DNA of 64,000 nt from Glandiceps talaboti (Eukaryota; Hemichordata; Enteropneusta; Spengelidae): NCBI RefSeq assembly GCF_964340395.1, contig NC_135554.1, positions 4,282,975 through 4,346,974 of the forward strand, given 5' to 3'. The notes below the pieces were generated by a model. It searched no databases and had not been told where the DNA came from. It saw nothing but the letters and a program-made list of their open reading frames with translations. Below are positions 56,701 to 64,000 of this stretch, in pieces. Made by a program: the position numbers and the translations under genes. Within the stretch, counting starts at the first letter, position 1. Every line of letters starts with the position of its first letter.

Positions 56701-59700
56701 TAGCATACGTCAGTTCCCCCCTCTGGCCTGTCGATCACATCAACATCAACCTATTTCCCTTGGGCTTCACCCTCAGGAAATAGGTTAATGTTGAGGTGAT
56801 CGACAGGCCCTCGCGGTGAACAGACGTATGCTATTGCCCTCACAGCCAGTCGACATTTGTATAATACTAGTATGTTGGAATCTGTGAGTGTGGGCAATAG
56901 TTTGATATAGGCTGGAATCTGCAAATGTGGGCAATAGTTTGATATACTAGTATGTTGGAATCTGCAAATGTGGGCAATAGTTTGATATACTAGTATGTTG
57001 GAATCTGTGAGTGTGGGTAATAATTTGATATAGGCTGGAATCTGCAAATGTGGGCAATAGTTTGATATATGTTGGAATCTGTGAGTGTGAGCAATATTTT
57101 GATATACAGTACTAGTATGTTGGAGTCTGTGAGTGTGGGCAATAGTTGACATACTTGTATATATGTTGGAGTCTGTGAGTGTGGGCAATAGTTGACATAC
57201 TTGTATATATGTTGGAATCTGTGAGTGTGGGCAATACAAAATGTAGTTTGATATACACACACCTGTGTGTCATACATGTCTTACATACTTGGAGGGACAA
57301 GTTGGCTACTAGATCCCATTAGACTAGACAATAGTACTAATCTCAACATTGCTTTCTACTACATTGCATTTACTAAGACTGTCCATTAGTACTAACCTCT
57401 ACTACAGTGCCTTTACTAAGACTGTCCATTAGTACTAACCTCTACTACAGTGCCTTTACTAAGACTGTCCATTAGTACTAAACTCTACTACATTGCCTTT
57501 ACTAAGACTGTCCATTAGTACTAACCTCTACTACATTGCCTTTACTAAGACTGTCCATTAGTACTAACCTCTACTACATTGCCTTTACTAACACTGTCCA
57601 TTAGTACTAACCTCTACTACAGTGCCTTTACTAAGACTGTCCATTAGTACTAACCTCTACTACATTGCCTTTACTAAGACTGTCCATTAGTACTAACCTC
57701 TACTACATTGCCTTTACTAAGACTGTCCATTAGTACTAACCTCTACTACATTGCCTTTACTAAGACTGTCCATTAGTACTAACCTCTACTACAGTGCCTT
57801 TACTAAGACTGTCCATTAGTACTAACCTCTACTACATTGCCTTTACTAAGACTGTCCATTAGTACTAACCTCTACTACAGTGCCTTTACTAAGACTGTCC
57901 ATTAGTACTAACCTCTACTACATTGCCTTTACTAAGACTGTCCATTAGTACTAACCTCTACTACAGTGCCTTTACTAAGACTGTCCATTAGTACTAACCT
58001 CTACTACAGTGCCTTTACTAAGACTGTCCATTAGTACTAACCTCTACTACAGTGCCTTTACTAACTGTCCATTAGTACTAACCTCTACTACATTGCCTTT
58101 ACTAAGACTGTCCATTAGTACTAACCTCTACTACATTGCCTTTACTAACACTGTCCATTAGTACTAACCTCTACTACAGTGCCTTTACTAAGACTGTCCA
58201 TTAGTACTAACCTCTACTACAGTGCCTTTGCTAAGACTGTCCATTAGTACTAACCTCTACTACATTGCCTTTGCTAAGACTGTCCATTAGTACTTACCTC
58301 TACTACAGTGCCTTTACTAAGACTGTCCATTAGTACTAACTTCTACTAGTGCCTTTACTAAGACTGTCCATTAGTACTAACCTCTACTACAGTGCCTTTA
58401 CTAAGACTGTCCATTAGTACTAACCTCTACTACAGTGCCTTTACAAAGACTGTCCATTAGTACTAACCTCTACTACAGTGCCTTTACTAAGACTGTCCAT
58501 TAGTACTAACCTCTACTACAGTGCCTTTACTAAGACTGTCCATTAGTACTAACCTCTACTACATTGCCTTTACTAAGACTGTCCATTAGTACTAACCTCT
58601 ACTACATTGCCTTTACTAACACTGTCCATTAGTACTAACCTCTACTACATTGCCTTTACTAAGACTGTCCATTAGTACTAACCTCTACTACAGTGCCTTT
58701 ACTAACACTGTCCATTAGTACTAACTTCTACTACAGTGCCTTTATTAAGACTGTCAATTACTACTAACCTCTACTACATTGCCTTTACTAAGACTGTCCA
58801 TTACTACTAATCTTTACTACAGTGCCTTTACTAAGACTGTCCATTAGTACTAACCTCTACTACATTGCCTTTACTAAGACTGTCCATTAGTACTAACCTC
58901 TACTACAGTGCCTTTACTAAGACTGTCCATTAGTACTAACCTCTACTACAGTGCCTTTACTAAGACTGTCCATTAGTACTAACCTCTACTACAGTGCCTT
59001 TACTAAGACTGTCCATTAGTACTAACCTCTACTACAGTGCCTTTACTAAGACTGTCCATTAGTACTAACTTCTACTACAGTGCCTTTACTAAGACTGTCC
59101 ATTAGTACTAACCTCTACTACAGTGCCTTTACTAAGACTGTCCATTAGTACTAACTTCTACTACAGTGCCTTTACTAAGACTGTCCATTAGTACTAACCT
59201 CTACTACAGTGCCTTTACTAAGACTGTCCATTAGTACTAACATCTACTACAGTGCCTTTACTAAGACTGTCCATTAGTACTAACCTCTACATTGCCTTCT
59301 ACTACAGTGCCTTTACTAAGACTGTCCATTAGTACTAACTTCTACTACAGTGCCTTTACTAAGACTGTCCATTAGTACTAACCTCTACTACATTGCCTTT
59401 ACTAACACTGTCCATTAGTACTAACCTCTACTACATTGCCTTTACTAAGACTGTCCATTAGTACTAACCTCTACTACAGTGCCTTTACTAACACTGTCCA
59501 TTAGTACTAACTTCTACTACAGTGCCTTTATTAAGACTGTCAATTACTACTAACCTCTACTACATTGCCTTTACTAAGACTGTCCATTACTACTAATCTT
59601 TACTACAGTGCCTTTACTAAGACTGTCCATTAGTACTAACCTCTACTACATTGCCTTTACTAAGACTGTCCATTAGTACTAACCTCTACTACAGTGCCTT

Positions 59701-62700
59701 TACTAAGACTGTCCATTAGTACTAACCTCTACTACAGTGCCTTTACTAAGACTGTCCATTAGTACTAACCTCTACTACAGTGCCTTTACTAAGACTGTCC
59801 ATTAGTACTAACCTCTACTACAGTGCCTTTACTAAGACTGTCCATTAGTACTAACCTCTACTACAGTGCCTTTACTAAGACTGTCCATTAGTACTAACCT
59901 CTACTACAGTGCCTTTACTAAGACTGTCCATTAGTACTAACCTCTACTACAGGGCCTTTACTAAGACTGTCCATTAGTACTAACTTCTACTACAGTGCCT
60001 TTACTAAGACTGTCCATTAGTACTAACCTCTACATTGCCTTCTACTACAGTGCCTTTACTAAGACTGTCCATTACAGCTTTGTTTTTCTGTACATCTTCA
60101 TCTGATAAATGTTCCCTCCTACAAAACACAAAACACAAATACAATGATGCAAGTTAATCAAGATAATATGAAAGTTTGCAACATAAAAATTGACCCATCA
60201 CAACTTAAGGTTGAATTTTTCAAGACAGCACTGCAACCAGGAACAGTCACGTTTGATTTGTCATACATTACAATAGACATCAAATACTGTTGTAACTTTT
60301 TTGACATTTTTTGTTATTGATTTTTTGATCACTGATGGTACTGCATACACTCACTGGCTTGATTTCTGTATGTAAACAGTTCTGAAAAGTAGCTGCCAGA
60401 ACTTAGAAATAAACAATATATAGTTTACAAGAGGTGTTCATCTCTAGCTTACCTTTTCCTGGATTCAATGATCATACCATTGACAACATAGAAATCAGCA
60501 TTAAATGATCCCACCATTTCAGTTCTGTCTTCTCGGAACAACCATCCACTTTGTGCCCTTGTAAATGTAATTGACTTTGTTGACATGGTTGCCGTGACGA
60601 TGTCGCTGCTCATCAAAATATCTACTTCATCATCTATTTCATTCTCTGAATCCTGCAATCAATAAATGGTTTACATGTAATTAATATCAACAACTGACCT
60701 ATGCCATGGTTAGAGTGCCCTCACAGGTAGTCAGTTAATATCAACAACTGACCAATGTCATAGTTAGGGTGCCCTCACAGGTGGGAAGTTAATATCAACA
60801 ACTGACCAATGTCAGATTGTATATCAAGAGCACAAGGGGTGCATTTAGGAGTTTGACCATAACTTTAACAATGTCTGTAGTAACATTGTACTAAACATGG
60901 AGAAAACTTAGAAATGAATTCTATTAATGAATCAATATCTGTATAAACATCTGTTCACATGTGTCTATCAAATACTTGAAATTCATTCAAGGTTGTTTCA
61001 AAAGGACTGTCCAAATTAAGTATTTTAGTACTGTCTAAAAAAAACCAACAAAAGTGGGAAATTTTGCGATATCGATAGTGAGCAATTAAAAGTATTCAAA
61101 TGTCATTTTGTAAAGCTGTAGTAGAAACCTGGGATATCTCCCTTTATATGCCACATGTTACAACACATTTAATTGTCTATATACTCATCTGCTGCCACTC
61201 AAATCATGTCAATTCATGTTAATAATAATAATAATGTTGGTTTTTATATAGCAATTTCTCATGCTGTGCTCAAAGTGCTTTACAATTATTACCTCTGGAT
61301 CTATAGCAGCACAACGGCCCTTTAATACTTTAACTCCCTGGGGAGCATACAATCCATTGCAGTCTTTATAAGTGCATAGGATTAAAGCATTCACATTGCA
61401 ACCTCTAACCTAACAGGTCACCAATTATAAAGCTGGGTTGACTGTGGCTCATGTATGGTTCAAATCTTGCCCAAGGATTTAATTAGCCATTCAGAAACAA
61501 GTGGCGGTGATGGGGCTTGAAAGTGCAATCTACAGATTCCAAGCCAACCATTCTAATAATTTGACCATCAGGACTCCACGTCGTTTTGTTATTGTTTTAT
61601 GTAATAATATCTATAAAGCTATTCAACATCAATAGTAGAGATGAACTCAGAACACAATACGTCTCCAGGCAATAATCATGACTAATTTTAGATCTACATA
61701 TTTTTTTATAAATAGCTTGAATGATATATTGACAAGTCACTCAATTACATATGAGCTAATATTCCAAGTGAAATCAGCAGGGACACTTGTTGATCTATAG
61801 TGAACACATATTGCCTGGCCATGAGGGCTATAGCACCCGTTTATTACACCCGAGGGACTGTGAGTTACCAGAATCACATGCTATTTCACGAGGCCGAAGG
61901 CCGAGGGAAATAGCTTGTAATTCTGGTAGCTCACAGTCACGAGGGGGCAATAAACGAGTGCTATAGCCCAAATATAAGCCAGGCAATATGTGTTTTATAA
62001 TATACCTCATGAAAATCTTGCCCTCTTCTCTTGAGGTTGGCAGACGACATCGTTCTTTTGACCTGCTGTCAAGGCGCGGTGGTCACGTGACCATGTAATA
62101 GTTGATGGAATTATTTCCCTAGGGAAATAGTCAGTCTATTTTCCTATCACGTGATTGATTCTAGCGAATCATGGCACAACATTGTCACTAGGTATATTAT
62201 AATTGGCAATATGGGGAACCAGTGCTTAGTTAGTGGTATGTACAGGTAGAGTGAGATGCCAAGTTTTCTTCAGTAAAATGAATTAGCAGATATACAAATC
62301 ATTCCTCACTGAGTACTCTCTTGCATTCATAACCAAGGCACTCTTGCTTGTAACTAGAACAATAATGAGACCATTACTCTACGGCCACATTTCAAGTAAC
62401 ATTGGAAAGACATTGTAGCATTGTACATGTATATGGTTTGGCACTTACACATGTAATTTCATTGCAGACTTTTGACCAAATTATGGACATAAAACAGTTG
62501 ATTATTGCAACTCATGGCAGATATGTCCAGTAACCACTTACTTTTCTTTCTCTTTGTTCCCTTACTAATATACAGGGGGGATATAGTAAATACAATGTGT
62601 GTGCATTGTTCCCTTACTAATATACCGGGGGATATAGTAAATACAATGTGTGTGACTTTCACCTTTAGGTAGGATGCATGAATCACATTACACAAATAAT

Positions 62701-63482
62701 ACCATGCACGAGCGGAGTTCAACAAAAAAAATATGGAATATATGCTCTGGTCATTTTACGTCATGACAACTCGCATCTATGTCACGACAACATGTGTCTA
62801 CATCACTGGTTTTGCTGTGTTTGATATATGAGTTAAACGTTCCAAATTACCATTATTTTCCAAGATTTTTCTTTGATATTACTGGCACTGGTATAATTGT
62901 GTTATTCTCCTGACCAATATTTTTCTTTATTCGGCCAGAAAATACTCGTGACCTAAGGGTTGTCACTACTCTTCTAGCGACTTGTCGTGACAAAGCCCCT
63001 TAGGTCACTCCTATTTTCTTTGGCTGAAGGAAGGAAAGTATTGGGGGATAACATCTAATTGTACTATTCAAATTAACAGATATGTGATGCTTTAGACTGT
63101 CAAACACTTGGCACAGAAGCTCTAATTGCCTGGGATTACACTCAGTGTCCCATTCTTGGCAGTACACTTTACCCATGATGCATCTGTCCCAACTGAAAGC
63201 ACAGGTCACAAAATTTGTTTACTATTTTCCTGGACTGACACAAATTGTATCAACAAAACATAGTACTTACATCATGTCGTATCCGTTGGTAAACTTTCAG
63301 CTCATTATCTAAGACAACTAAAGATTTCTCAGGCCTTGCTTCACCATTGAATATAAAAGTGAGATCCCCTCGTTGCCATTTCATATCGCTAAAATCTACT
63401 AATGTTGAATCTACACGTATACAGCAGCCTTTCTTGTGAACTCGGCAAATGTCTGATGGCAGCATTCGTGACACTAAAGGTA
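47735..63482 (-). CDS. ANKRD13C: ANKRD13C, ankyrin repeat domain protein 13C, last seven coding exons
   Basis: Exons in transcription order: 63482-63271, 60652-60453, 60118-60028, 51674-51601, 51362-51293, 50797-50668 and 47868-47735, stop TAG at 47737-47735. All join in phase with GT-AG introns and give 302 residues plus a split first codon. Human ANKRD13C is about 541 aa, so the ankyrin repeats lie upstream, outside the window. Landmarks: VSRMLPSDICRVHKKG, MKWQRGDLTFIFNGEARPE, DILMSSDI, FTRAQSGWLFRED, ESRKRREHLSDEDV, PFKHFNKLREFVQMKLPTGF and the C-terminus EDPNRFPDL. These fit the GPCR-chaperone domain of the ANKRD13 family and specifically the 13C member, an ER-associated protein reported to control G-protein-coupled receptor biogenesis. 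The third exon ends in VVEGNVE/GTTAGT at the edge of a 2.7-kb array that repeats this junction. Confidence 0.92.
48127..49976. repeat. 53-bp minisatellite, about 35 copies, last ANKRD13C intron
   Basis: Units contain GATATCAGAACCCAATG then TGTATGAGTTCAAGTGTA and ATGTATTAGGGGTAT. Variable positions (GATGTATG/GGTGTATG, TAATG/TAGTG, ATATGAT/ATTTGAT, AACCC/AGCCC) recur in patterned blocks. The array ends directly at a truncated LINE whose reading frame runs out of the last unit. Confidence 0.95.
49977..50280 (+). mobile_element. 5'-truncated non-LTR retrotransposon 3' end
   Basis: The first 90 bases encode YNGVKLWNSLPEEVKSS and SFKRNCKYHLLNN followed by TAG, the usual end of a CR1/L2/jockey-type ORF2. 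An AT-rich 3' UTR follows and ends AATAAAGTCTAATAATAATAAT, a (TAA)n tail at 50268-50280. It differs from the intact element at 51783-55990, so it is another family. It lies antisense to ANKRD13C within its last intron. Confidence 0.75.
51020..51150. repeat. Dispersed repeat family B, copy 2 (ANKRD13C intron)
   Basis: Contains CATGCTAAAGGGTCAAAATA, GAACAAAACAGTTGA, a CA tract, ACCTATAGTAATACATATG and GAGTAGAAGTTATGGTG, in the same order as 22735-22862. Immediately downstream, CATCAACCAATTCTTAAAG is repeated in similar form at about 51724. Confidence 0.6.
51969..53027 (+). CDS. LINE ORF1, PHD-like zinc finger protein
   Basis: 352 aa from ATG at 51969. Residues about 54-110 carry a PHD-like pattern: WECDTCQ, LKCDYCETRRCIKCL and PWFCDNC. 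A charged, helix-prone segment follows (ERE, KLDFMQTEINDIKARLE), then a region resembling the RNA-binding portion of LINE ORF1 proteins (RRLGKKE, KPRPLLVSF, IKNDMTRQERE). ORF1 proteins bind element RNA; PHD-type ORF1s are known in CR1/jockey-group elements. The last 73 nt overlap ORF2 in a different frame. Confidence 0.8.
   Translation: MACAAQEIQDGGDHRQQNETSSSQFLIQPQQPRRGKRVRGTLQSTSSIIGDEGWECDTCQISSSDKKCKLLKCDYCETRRCIKCLKIPEATYKNVGDRPDFPWFCDNCVAKAMRCIKEEREIELRCSNFLEGFRKEVVNKLDFMQTEINDIKARLEVDPVVKSQAQTKNQEEVVKEVCSNISDRISRQKNIVVFNLPEASSILRSELLKYDKEHLANVIEITSGNKEVEVEVRRLGKKEQVDNNDEEGSHKTAKPRPLLVSFHTEEMKFKVMKNLYKLKDARDPYNKISIKNDMTRQEREVDKGLQEDVRKRNTEMNDPHFFYAVRGLPWDRRVVKIKRRPPREVDQSQREI
52955..55867 (+). 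CDS. LINE ORF2, endonuclease and reverse transcriptase
   Basis: Open for about 970 codons. The apurinic-type endonuclease shows WSTNADVL, the catalytic Glu in SEVK, GDMNYPNIDW and KSDHSML. The reverse transcriptase shows SPGPDLVHP, NYRPISLTSV, motif A YCDFMKAFDKVPH, motif B GIPQGSVLGP and motif C FADDT. The C-terminal part has RPHLEYANQVWAPY and NVQRRATKLIPGF. The frame lies at -1 to ORF1. The first in-frame ATG falls within the endonuclease, at about residue 92, after its catalytic Glu, so translation needs a frameshift, reinitiation or a non-AUG start. No internal stop was seen. Confidence 0.9.
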   Translation: MGQKSCENKEKTTKRGGSVTKRNIEIWSTNADVLTQEKFQELSCRVKENEPDIIAISEVKPKHFKYSLNIAQFNLQGYNLEALNITEVIGRGMLLYINKHLSYNLLDVDQLISVQEAQVCEISLEGPDTLLFCSLYRSPSSNPTNDESINNLFSCLADMKHSHTVIAGDMNYPNIDWNIYRNTASGTGKEFNFIEAVRDCYLHQHVNSPTRGRGTDRPSILDLVFTNEKEIVDCVEHDAPLGKSDHSMLKIKVMCVKGDNVQPKIRYKYDNGDYNKMKEMLSIDWAEVLNSCGDDVNIQWNTFLEIYREAETVCIPQKVVNPSKKNYAVPLDRKTLAKVKKKNRLWQRFLQTKDGQVYQDYCKIRNQVRRITRKVQKDYEKSVAKEVKTNPKKFWGYASSKSKLRTGIPNLSKTGNDKGEDMTTCDKEKAEVLADFFSSVFTREQQGHWDLPNTIHARHILELNITPETTLKILSKLKTSKSPGPDLVHPRILYELREVLCTPLTIIYNTSLKTGTIPNDWKCANVTPIFKKGCKWLASNYRPISLTSVVCKIMETLIRNSIVKYMNSNNLFSDQQFGFISGRSTVLQLIKVLDKWTEIIDLGGCVDVVYCDFMKAFDKVPHRRLMEKLQYYGIPSLLLNWISAFLNNRKQKVIVNGVSSEWQEVLSGIPQGSVLGPILFVIYINTLPDVVQSSEIYLFADDTKVFRGIFKEEDCDCLQTDVDNMYTWTENSLLKFHPDKCASMRIGKTHLSDRSYTMGQNKVKLRNTKEEKDIGVIVDDKLSFSSHMSTKINKANSIMGLIRRTYAHLDKESFLLLYKGLVRPHLEYANQVWAPYLKKDIIAIENVQRRATKLIPGFRELSYQERLRHLNLPTLAYRRLRGDMIELYKIMSGKYDTRVTDFLKTRHCDTRGHQYKLYKVHTRLDIRKFSFVHRSINQWNSLPNHVVDAPNVYNFERRLDRHWEGLASEI
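56225..56866 (+). mobile_element. Composite element: palindrome, short ORF, 191-bp foldback
   Basis: The block interrupts a repeat with the motif GTGTGGGCAATAGTT, copies of which lie on both sides. It contains a palindrome CTATTGCCC/GGGCAATAG (56319-56340), an NRF1-like TGCGCATGCGT (56381-56391), an ATG frame (56345-56644) and a foldback (56670-56860) with arms of over 60 bp sharing GGGCAATAGCATACGTC and GCCTGTCGATCAC and an outer arm ACAAATGTCGACTGG. A related layout occurs inverted at 61803-62131. Boundaries are estimates. Confidence 0.6.
56345..56644 (+). CDS. Short ORF, possible Crypton/DUF3504-like N-terminal fragment
   Basis: 99 aa from ATG at 56345, or shorter from ATG at 56432 (MAMAANDNPRFWKVSEEDL). 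The segment KDAKRTKCVIKNAVSILEKY has the pattern of the N-terminal helical (core-binding) region found in Crypton-type tyrosine-recombinase-derived proteins such as the ZMYM/QRICH1 group. The catalytic part is absent. It could be a decayed transposon gene, a captured first exon or a chance frame. Confidence 0.4.
   Translation: MNEKSSGILPANCACVSVFLADDKYSDGSMAMAANDNPRFWKVSEEDLAELVSHKDAKRTKCVIKNAVSILEKYWVEVGTVLPVVEDNPTELYVVSGLL
56870..57240. repeat. Tandem repeat of about 45-60 bp with GGGCAATAG core
   Basis: Around eight imperfect units carry GTTGGAATCTGTGAGTGTGG followed by GCAATAGTTTGATATA and sometimes CTAGTATG. One or two related units lie at about 56130-56220, on the other side of the foldback element. 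Confidence 0.8.
57332..60075 (-). repeat. 43-bp array of about 63 copies derived from an ANKRD13C exon-donor junction
   Basis: On the minus strand each unit reads ATGGACAGTCTTAGTAAAGG then CACTGTAGTAGAG and GTTAGTACTA. The copy nearest 60075 is the end of the ANKRD13C exon 60118-60028 itself, coding MDSLSKGTVVEGNVE, followed by its donor GTTAGT at 60027-60022. All other copies repeat exon end plus donor into the intron. Two unit types (ACAGTGCC/ACATTGCC on the plus strand) alternate. A longer form with an extra 12 bp (CTACATTGCCTT) occurs at 59286 and 60029, and a block with TTTATTAAGACTGTCAATTA recurs 786 bp apart (58741 and 59527). Confidence 0.95.
60682..60815. repeat. 54-bp tandem repeat, 2.5 copies
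   Basis: Units contain AATATCAACAACTGACC, then TAGTTAGGGTGCCCTCACAG or close variants. Begins about 30 bases before the acceptor side of the ANKRD13C exon that starts at 60652. Confidence 0.8.
61205..61582 (-). mobile_element. tRNA-derived SINE (ANKRD13C intron)
   Basis: Read on the minus strand, the head (about 61582-61505) resembles a tRNA: GGAGTCCTGATGGTCAAA, TGGTTGGCTTGGAATCTG and the B-box-like CTTTCAAGCCCCATC. The central part contains GTAAAGCACTTTGAGCACAG and AGAAATTGCTATATAAAAAC, a motif type common in invertebrate SINEs. The 3' end is an (ATT)n tail at 61219-61233, suggesting LINE-mediated insertion. Inserted sense to ANKRD13C. Confidence 0.6.
61803..62131 (-). mobile_element. Second palindrome-ORF-foldback element
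   Basis: A nested foldback at 61803-61994 pairs AACACATATTGCCTGGC with its inverse and an inner TATAGC plus CAGTC-rich arm, with a loop holding GAGGCCGAAGGCCGAGG. On the minus strand upstream of it lies an ATG frame from 62050 (MSSANLKRRGQDFHE, 29 codons) and a perfect palindrome TATTTCCCT/AGGGAAATA at 62112-62129. Order and spacing parallel the 56225-56866 element although the sequences differ. Confidence 0.6.
62557..62660. repeat. 51-bp duplication
   Basis: TTGTTCCCTTACTAATATAC, then GGGGGATATAGTAAATACAA and TGTGTGTG, occurs twice in direct tandem. Confidence 0.9.
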
Positions 63483-64000
63483 CTGTCAAGAAAGGATTAT
63501 GAAATAAATTAATATTATTAGTGAAACTCACCACTTAGGCTATTACACAAGTACACAGATAGGCAATCATTTACAATTGGAACTAGTTACAGACAAGGAA
63601 AGTACATACATGAATTGGATTAACAACACTTGGCACAGCATAGTTGAAGTACTGATTACATTTCACTGCTTGATAACAGTTTATACAGAGTTCATACATT
63701 TAAAGCAAAACAAAATTCCAGGACTTTCCAGGGGTATTCGTATTGATTTTGGCCATTTCCCAGGGGTATTGACCACCAAAGTATATTTTTTGAATGACAT
63801 CTAATTGTCTGATGTGGACGAAAAGAAATTAACAAGGGTTCCCATAATATGTCACAAAACATTTAAAAAGACAAGCAACACTATGCAAGACGTTGGTTTC
63901 AAAACCACGTTTGCGCGCTAAGATTAACAGAGAAACACCTGTCCTACCCCCTAAGTAGTCATTTCGTCAAGCTGGTGCATTGATAGTGTAAGATTTGAGT
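63483..64000. other. ANKRD13C intron, no exon recognised
   Basis: Upstream of the acceptor TTGACAG at 63489-63483 the minus strand shows no ankyrin-repeat coding segment up to the window end. A short repeat of CCAGGGGTATT (about 63728 and 63759) is the only structure noticed. Confidence 0.5.

Overview
This is a metazoan nuclear genomic window: AT-rich, intron-rich, with GT-AG introns and very many minisatellites. The gene content (DHCR24, PNKP, UHRF1, ANKRD13C), a CR1-like LINE, MITE-type elements and a tRNA-derived SINE suggest a non-vertebrate animal, probably marine. A hemichordate, an amphioxus or a lophotrochozoan would all fit; I cannot fix the phylum from sequence alone. A complete UHRF1 gene implies maintenance CpG methylation.

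Layout. 1-2,200: a 36-bp array, then the last coding exon of DHCR24 (+) and a 3' UTR filled by two minisatellites. 2,200-10,384: gene-poor, with a 33-bp array, dispersed repeats and a MITE. 10,385-14,989: PNKP (-), five coding exons, no FHA domain in the model, with a Tc1/mariner-like 708-bp foldback in intron 2. 15,000-16,551: divergent promoter region with an NRF1/CCAAT module on the PNKP side and Kaiso, E2F, E-box and TATA motifs on the UHRF1 side. 16,552-35,826: complete 16-exon UHRF1 (+), predicted 864 aa, with UBL, tandem Tudor, PHD, SRA and RING. 35,827-47,734: convergent intergenic region full of tandem repeats. 47,735-63,482: the last seven coding exons of ANKRD13C (-). Its introns hold a 53-bp array, a LINE 3' fragment, an apparently intact CR1-like LINE, two foldback elements of similar layout, a 2.7-kb 43-bp array and a SINE.

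The most notable signals lie outside the protein genes. (1) Three nearly identical 88-nt sequences sit one per intron in three consecutive UHRF1 introns. Each has an AUGAUGA C box, a CUGA D box and a perfect 6-bp terminal stem, so they look like an intron-encoded box C/D snoRNA set. (2) Tandem duplication has repeatedly captured exon-intron junctions: the UHRF1 exon 6 donor (5 copies), exon 7 acceptor (4), exon 9 donor (2) and exon 15 donor (2), and an ANKRD13C donor (about 63). In four of the five cases use of an extra site gives a premature stop in the normal frame; in UHRF1 exon 15 it would add 28 in-frame residues inside the RING. (3) Two elements in ANKRD13C introns share a layout: short palindrome, ATG reading frame, then a foldback of about 190 bp.

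All exon boundaries were derived by hand from splice consensus, reading phase and remembered family similarity. No search or alignment was run.
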